A DNA stretch of 64,000 nucleotides from Mucilaginibacter paludis DSM 18603 (GTDB taxonomy: Bacteria; Bacteroidota; Bacteroidia; Sphingobacteriales; Sphingobacteriaceae): assembly GCF_000166195.2 (NCBI RefSeq), contig NZ_CM001403.1:2188432-2252431 (forward strand), written 5' to 3'. The notes beneath the pieces were generated by a model that saw only the letters and a list, made by a program, of their open reading frames with translations, was not told the origin of the DNA and did not search any database. Positions within the stretch are counted from its first letter, which is position 1, and each line of letters begins with the position of its first letter. The translations under genes were made by a program, and so were the position numbers. This document shows positions 59,187 to 64,000 of this stretch, piece after piece.

Positions 59187-61592
59187 ATGAAATCTGTTTT
59201 AACTCTATTGTTCCTGTCGCTAACTGCGATGGTGAGCGCGCAAAATGTTTTAACCGGCAGTAGAAAGCAGCTTTTTGATTACGACTGGAAATTTTCGCTT
59301 GCTCAGGAACGAACAGCAAGCCAGCCCGATTTCAATGACACTAAGTGGAGAACGATTAATTTACCTCATGACTGGAGTATAGAGGGACAAACAAAAGCTG
59401 ATAATCCATCGGGAAATGATGGGGGATATTTCCCAGCAGGAACCGGTTGGTACCGAAAAAAATTCTTGATTCCGACGGCAATGAAAGGAAAAAAAATATC
59501 GGTGTACTTTGAGGGGGTTTATATGAATTCGGAGGTTTTTATCAACGGAAAATCATTAGGTGTACGGCCTTACGGTTATTCTGCTTTTGTTTACGATATA
59601 ACTCCCTACCTTAACTATAATGGTGACAATATTTTGGTTGTTAAGGCTGATAACTCCCGGCAAAAAAATTCGAGGTGGTATAGTGGTTCAGGCATTTACC
59701 GGCACGTATGGGTAACGGTGACGGATGCCGTTCACATCGGAAATTGGGGCACGGTGATCACAACAAATAACATAAGTAAAGCCTCGGCAGAAGTTGAAAT
59801 AAAAACCATTTTAAAAAACGAGCTGCCAACGCCTCAAAATATCAGCTTATATGCAGTATTAACAGCTAAAAACAAGCGCCAGGCAGGCAATACAGTAATT
59901 CAAGTTGCCTTAGCGCCCAACGAAACAAAAGAGTTCATTCAAAACGTTGTCATCAAAGATCCGTTGCTTTGGTCGCCAAACCATCCTGATCTTTACAAGG
60001 TGCGTATATCGGTAAAACGAGGCTTTAAAATTATTGATGAAACCTTTAACGACTTTGGTATACGTTCGCTTGCTTTTAGTACCGAAAACGGATTTCAACT
60101 AAACGGGAAGAAAATCATTTTAAACGGCGGCTGCGCCCATCATGATAATGGCATATTAGGCGCCGCCGCTTATGACCGCGCCGAAGAAAAAAAGGTTGAA
60201 CTATTAAAAGCAGCCGGATTTAATGCCGTCAGGACTTCCCACAATCCGCCTTCGGAAGCTTTTTTGAATGCCTGCGACAGATTAGGACTTTTAGTGATCG
60301 ATGAATCATTTGACGGTTGGCGCCAAAGCAAAACAGCGTATGATTATACGATGTATTTTGACACATGGTGGCAACGGGATGTAGAGACAATGGTGTTACG
60401 TGACCGCAGTCATCCTTCCATTTTTATGTGGAGTATCGGCAATGAGGTCATCGAAAGGAAAAAGCCGGAAGCAATTGCGACTGCTACAATGATGGCAAAA
60501 TTTATTAAAACGCTGGATACAACGCGCCCAATAACTTCTGCCATGACCACCTGGGACAGCGAGTGGGAAATGTTCGACCCTCTTTTTGCCGCTTATGATA
60601 TTGCCGGGTACAACTATCAATTATACCGTGCCGCCGACGATCATAAGCGTATACCATCAAGGATTATTGTACAGACCGAATCTTATCCGAAGGATGCTTT
60701 TGACAATTGGAAATTATCTCATGAAAACAGCTATATACTGGGAGATTTTGTGTGGACCGCCATCGATTACCTGGGAGAATCAAGCATCGGCCGCTACTTT
60801 TATCCTGGAGACCCTACGGGCCAGCACTATGAAAAGCCGCTATTTCCATGGCATGGTGCCTATTGTGGTGATATTGATCTCACCGGCTGGAGAAAACCCA
60901 TATCGCATTACCGGGAGTTATTGTATAGTGATAAAGAAGAATTGTACCTGGCGGTGAAAGAGCCTAATCCGGCAAGTGGTCCAATCAGTTTAACATCCTG
61001 GGCGGTTTGGCCAACATGGGAAAGCTGGACCTGGCCGGGGTTTGAAGGCAAAGACATACAGGTTGAAGTTTATTCAAAATATCCGGCAGTACGGTTATAT
61101 CTGAATGACAAACTGTTAGGAGAACAGCTGACAGCCGAGGAGCAACAATTTAAAGCGACTTTTACAATACCTTATACGCCCGGCGTAATAAAAGCGGTAG
61201 CCGTAAAAGACGGTAAAGAGGTGGAGACGCGAATCCTTAAAACAGCAGGCAAGGCAGCCGGAATCAAATTGATTGCCGATAGAAGGGCACTGTCTGCCAA
61301 TGCACAGGATCTGTCGTATGTAACTGTTGAAATTGTTGATGAAAATGGACGACCTGTGCCTGATGCCAATAACCAGCTTTCTTTCAACATTAGCGGCGAG
61401 GGGACAATAGCAGGTTTAGGCAACGCTAATTTACAGGATACGGATCCTTACATAGGCAATCAACATAAGGCCTGGAAGGGGAGGGCTCTGGCTATCCTAA
61501 AAAGTACACAAAAACCTGGAAAGTTAGCATTGCAGGTTAGTTCCCCAGGGCTGAAAACTGCATCCTTAATTATGAATACAATAAGCAGGTGA
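59187..61592 (+). CDS. GH2-family beta-galactosidase
   Basis: The 801-residue protein has a signal ending MVSAQ. GH2 domains follow in order: sugar-binding jelly roll (about 25-185: WRTINLPHDWSIEG, GVYMNSEVFINGKSLG, SRWYSGSGIYRHVWV), immunoglobulin-like sandwich (about 190-290) and TIM barrel (about 295-590: LNGGCAHHDNGILGAA, VRTSHNPPS). Acid/base is Glu420 (MWSIGNEVIE) and nucleophile Glu498 (VQTESYP). The C-terminal part has DUF4982-type and Ig-like GH2_C5 modules (VYSKYPAVRLYLND, VTVEIVDENGRPVPDA). This architecture is typical of Bacteroidota exo-beta-galactosidases acting on plant polymers. It lies 190 bp after the disrupted GH35-like gene. Confidence 0.93.
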   Translation: MKSVLTLLFLSLTAMVSAQNVLTGSRKQLFDYDWKFSLAQERTASQPDFNDTKWRTINLPHDWSIEGQTKADNPSGNDGGYFPAGTGWYRKKFLIPTAMKGKKISVYFEGVYMNSEVFINGKSLGVRPYGYSAFVYDITPYLNYNGDNILVVKADNSRQKNSRWYSGSGIYRHVWVTVTDAVHIGNWGTVITTNNISKASAEVEIKTILKNELPTPQNISLYAVLTAKNKRQAGNTVIQVALAPNETKEFIQNVVIKDPLLWSPNHPDLYKVRISVKRGFKIIDETFNDFGIRSLAFSTENGFQLNGKKIILNGGCAHHDNGILGAAAYDRAEEKKVELLKAAGFNAVRTSHNPPSEAFLNACDRLGLLVIDESFDGWRQSKTAYDYTMYFDTWWQRDVETMVLRDRSHPSIFMWSIGNEVIERKKPEAIATATMMAKFIKTLDTTRPITSAMTTWDSEWEMFDPLFAAYDIAGYNYQLYRAADDHKRIPSRIIVQTESYPKDAFDNWKLSHENSYILGDFVWTAIDYLGESSIGRYFYPGDPTGQHYEKPLFPWHGAYCGDIDLTGWRKPISHYRELLYSDKEELYLAVKEPNPASGPISLTSWAVWPTWESWTWPGFEGKDIQVEVYSKYPAVRLYLNDKLLGEQLTAEEQQFKATFTIPYTPGVIKAVAVKDGKEVETRILKTAGKAAGIKLIADRRALSANAQDLSYVTVEIVDENGRPVPDANNQLSFNISGEGTIAGLGNANLQDTDPYIGNQHKAWKGRALAILKSTQKPGKLALQVSSPGLKTASLIMNTISR

Positions 61593-61629
61593 TGTAATTT
61601 TAAAATGCCATTTGAGCCCGATTTACGGC

Positions 61630-64000
61630 TTATCGTGCATTAGAAACTACCAAAGCATCGATTGCAACGGGGCCGCCGCCGCGGTTAATAACGCTTATCG
61701 TGTGGCTGCCCGTTGTTAGCTTGTCAATCCGGCATACAACCTGCTGGCTTTCGTAGGTTGTTGCTGACAGGCCGACCGTTTTCCTGGCTTTTCCGTCTAT
61801 CAGCACCTCTATTTTTCCTGAGCCTGCTTGCTTAGGCGCAATTACAGAAATACTGTTTCCAATGAAGTCAAAGCTCCATTTCGCGCCGGGTGTATTGCTG
61901 GTAGTCAAATCGTTGTTAAAGTCTCCGTCATTTAGATTACTTTGTCTGAACCACCCACGTGCCATTTTTACCCCAGGGTCGTCATCATTTATCCAGGTTT
62001 TATCATGGGTGATACGCAGTATGCGGTATAGCGATGCAAGAGTGGCATTACTGATGCCGTTAATGGGTTTCAAATAAGCCGGTGGGCTTATGGTTAGCCC
62101 TTGTTCATCTTGTACAAATGGCAATGCAATGCCTGCGCCCAATAATTCAACTTTCGACACTTTGCCTAAGGTTGCGCCATTTGTTTTTAAAGCCTTTAAT
62201 TTAACTGGCGCATTCTTCCATGTGGTAGTCAGAGTGGCGTACAGCTTTCCTTTATTGCGGGTATAATAAACGGACGTGTCACCATAAACCTCAAAGGGGC
62301 GGGAGCCATATATTGCTTCGCCATTTATTTTCAGCCAGGCGCCTATATCTCTGGCAGTTTGAATAACTTCAGCATCCAAATTGCCGCGGCCGTGTTGTGT
62401 TAAATTAAGCAAAAGGGTACCATTGCGGGAAACGTTTTCCATCAGAATTTTAACAATCGCAGGGGCATCCAGGCATTTTTGCCCTGTCTGGTAATGCCAT
62501 TCCGCAATGGATTCTTCGGTTTGGAACGGGTAGGCTGAAATTTCCTTCTCAATAACTTTTTCTGAGCTTTTAACCAGCGAATGTTCAACAAATGGTAGTA
62601 ACTCCTTACTATTTTGGAAACTATTATACTGGCCGCCAACGCCCTTTAAGTTTACTACCGCTTCCATTTTGCCGTGGTTCCATTTAAGCGATTTGTTGTA
62701 GTAATTAGCAATTAACTGCGGGGCCAGAAACCCCAGCCCCATGTGTACGCCCAGGTCAACCTGCGAATCGCCGGCATGTTCATCAAAATAGATCACATCA
62801 GGATGGTATTTGGTAATGGCATCATCCACACGCCACATAAACTGGTTGGCAAAGGGAGAATGCAGGGGATCATCTTTACTGGCGTGCACCGGCCCGTAAA
62901 GATCAACCGGGTCCATTCCCTCCCACCATTTTCCTTTACCGTCGGCAATCGTCTGTAATCCGTCATAAGGCACATCTTTTAGAGGCCCGTTTTGATCACT
63001 GGCATACTTTACCGGCATAAACTGCCCCCAGGTACGTGGTGGCGTATTATGAAACCCTATGCCAAAGCGGAGTCCGTGTTTTCTTACTGTTTTTTCCCAA
63101 ATGCCCACGATATCTTTTTTAGGGCCTACATTTACCGAATTCCATGGTTGGTATGCAGAATTCCAGTTATCAAAATTATCATGATGCACACCCATTGCCA
63201 TAAAATAACGGGCGCCCATGGCTACATATAAATTCATCAATGCTTCGGGATCCCACCGGTCTATACCCCAGTTATGGGCTATATCCTTATAACCATATTC
63301 AGACGGGTGGCCAAAAGTTTTAACATGAAACTTGTAAACAGGCGAATTTTCCTGGTACATTTTGCGCGAATACCAGTCGCCTTCTTCCGGCATCGATTGC
63401 GGGTCCCAGTGCGACCACGCGCCAAATTTCGCTTCGCGCCACCAGTTTGGTGCCAGATAATGTTCGCTAATATCCTTCCAGTCGGGCTTAAAAGGCCCCG
63501 AAGCTACGGGAAGGACTGGTAAATTCCAGATATCAGGCGGCAATTTTAAATTATCGCCCATGGCAATTTCGTCTAAGTTAACGGTAATGTTATCAGTAAT
63601 GAGTGTGATGGCCACTGTTGTACCGGCGTCAATTTTAATATTGGTGATTGCGTTTAGGAACGACAGGCTCAAATTACCTGATGAGTGTATATTGAACTTT
63701 TTCTTTACCTGACCGTTAACAGCTACCGCTATCAAGCCCACCCCGGAAGAGGAATATCGGATCGCCAATTTTTGGGCAACCTTTATATTTTTAAACATAA
63801 CGCCATCGCCAGGCCTGCTCAACGTAACAGCATTTCCGCCAGATGCGGAGTTGGCTACTACCTTAACAGCACTACCTATCGGCGATGCGGCTTCTGCCTC
63901 GTATATCATGGTGGTACTATTGGCACTAAAACAACTTGTGCCCGGTTGCGCTGATACCAAGCCAATAAAAGAGCTGCAAACAAAAAGGAAGGCAAATAAT
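61630..64000 (-). CDS. GH29-family alpha-L-fucosidase with carbohydrate-binding modules, 5' end beyond window
   Basis: The frame stays open to the right edge, where residues reading LFAFLFVCSSFIGLVSAQ form the end of a signal peptide; the start codon lies beyond 64000. After it come a galactose-binding-like/CBM35-type sandwich (IYEAEAASPIGSAVKVVANS, VNLDEIAMG), the GH29 barrel (WWREAKFGAWSHWDPQSMPE, YFMAMGVHHDNFDNWN, DVIYFDEHAGDSQ) and C-terminal beta-sandwiches (WSFDFIGNSISVIAPKQAG, GPVAIDALVVSN). The Asp codon at 62782-62784 (YFDEHAG) is the expected nucleophile; TEESIAEWHYQ is another conserved stretch. The gene converges on the GH2 gene with only 37 bp between. GH29 removes alpha-L-fucose. 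Confidence 0.92.
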   Translation of the reverse strand, partial: LFAFLFVCSSFIGLVSAQPGTSCFSANSTTMIYEAEAASPIGSAVKVVANSASGGNAVTLSRPGDGVMFKNIKVAQKLAIRYSSSGVGLIAVAVNGQVKKKFNIHSSGNLSLSFLNAITNIKIDAGTTVAITLITDNITVNLDEIAMGDNLKLPPDIWNLPVLPVASGPFKPDWKDISEHYLAPNWWREAKFGAWSHWDPQSMPEEGDWYSRKMYQENSPVYKFHVKTFGHPSEYGYKDIAHNWGIDRWDPEALMNLYVAMGARYFMAMGVHHDNFDNWNSAYQPWNSVNVGPKKDIVGIWEKTVRKHGLRFGIGFHNTPPRTWGQFMPVKYASDQNGPLKDVPYDGLQTIADGKGKWWEGMDPVDLYGPVHASKDDPLHSPFANQFMWRVDDAITKYHPDVIYFDEHAGDSQVDLGVHMGLGFLAPQLIANYYNKSLKWNHGKMEAVVNLKGVGGQYNSFQNSKELLPFVEHSLVKSSEKVIEKEISAYPFQTEESIAEWHYQTGQKCLDAPAIVKILMENVSRNGTLLLNLTQHGRGNLDAEVIQTARDIGAWLKINGEAIYGSRPFEVYGDTSVYYTRNKGKLYATLTTTWKNAPVKLKALKTNGATLGKVSKVELLGAGIALPFVQDEQGLTISPPAYLKPINGISNATLASLYRILRITHDKTWINDDDPGVKMARGWFRQSNLNDGDFNNDLTTSNTPGAKWSFDFIGNSISVIAPKQAGSGKIEVLIDGKARKTVGLSATTYESQQVVCRIDKLTTGSHTISVINRGGGPVAIDALVVSNAR

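Overview
The window looks like a chromosomal segment of a Bacteroidota soil or plant-associated bacterium, most likely Sphingobacteriaceae (Mucilaginibacter- or Pedobacter-like). This is inferred from SusC/SusD pairs, an AraC-type hybrid two-component regulator, ECF sigma/FecR pairs next to TonB-dependent receptors, many lipoproteins, and intergenic spacers rich in A and T. No rRNA, tRNA or CRISPR array was seen.

Layout. (1) 1-10.5 kb, minus strand: a polysaccharide-use locus with GH31, a GH5 plus ricin-lectin lipoprotein, a 1401-residue hybrid sensor/regulator and the 5' part of a susC that runs off the left edge. GH5 with GH31 suggests a xylose-substituted beta-glucan such as xyloglucan. 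(2) 11-13.9 kb, minus strand: a four-gene signalling unit (membrane-anchored unknown protein, multi-pass membrane protein, histidine kinase, LuxR-type response regulator). (3) 14.4-15.05 kb: a DUF1906 protein. (4) 15.5-20.7 kb, plus strand: two related sensor kinases; the second is a CheB-CheR-PAS-kinase fusion and the first lacks the CheB and CheR parts. (5) 21-39 kb, minus strand: an ECF sigma factor, a FecR, a signalling-type TonB receptor, two DUF4397-like lipoproteins, three fasciclin-domain lipoproteins, an Oar-like TonB receptor and a five-IPT/NHL lipoprotein, closed by a strong terminator. This is the best candidate for an undescribed cell-surface system. (6) 39.2-39.5 kb: a decayed ISL3-type transposase end. 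(7) 39.6-52.3 kb, minus strand: ECF sigma, FecR, SusC, SusD and two metalloprotease paralogues. One has an intact HExxHxxGxxH motif and the other has lost every zinc ligand and the catalytic Glu. A plus-strand VOC gene sits between the sigma and FecR genes. (8) 52.8-54.4 kb: a patch with NIPSNAP and Crp/Fnr genes flanked by gene remnants. (9) 54.45-64 kb: a glycosidase cluster (GH43, GH35-like, GH2, and convergent GH29 running off the right edge). The GH35-like gene is split by a 1497-bp IS3-family element with a 3-bp target duplication, and removing the element restores a perfect 557-codon frame.

How the parts fit: blocks 1 and 9 have glycosidases able to strip xylose, galactose, arabinose-type and fucose side chains from plant polymers. 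Blocks 5 and 7 each follow the sigma/FecR/TonB-receptor logic, in which outer-membrane substrate binding is signalled to a dedicated sigma factor. All functional assignments come from reading motifs and remembered family features; no database search was run.
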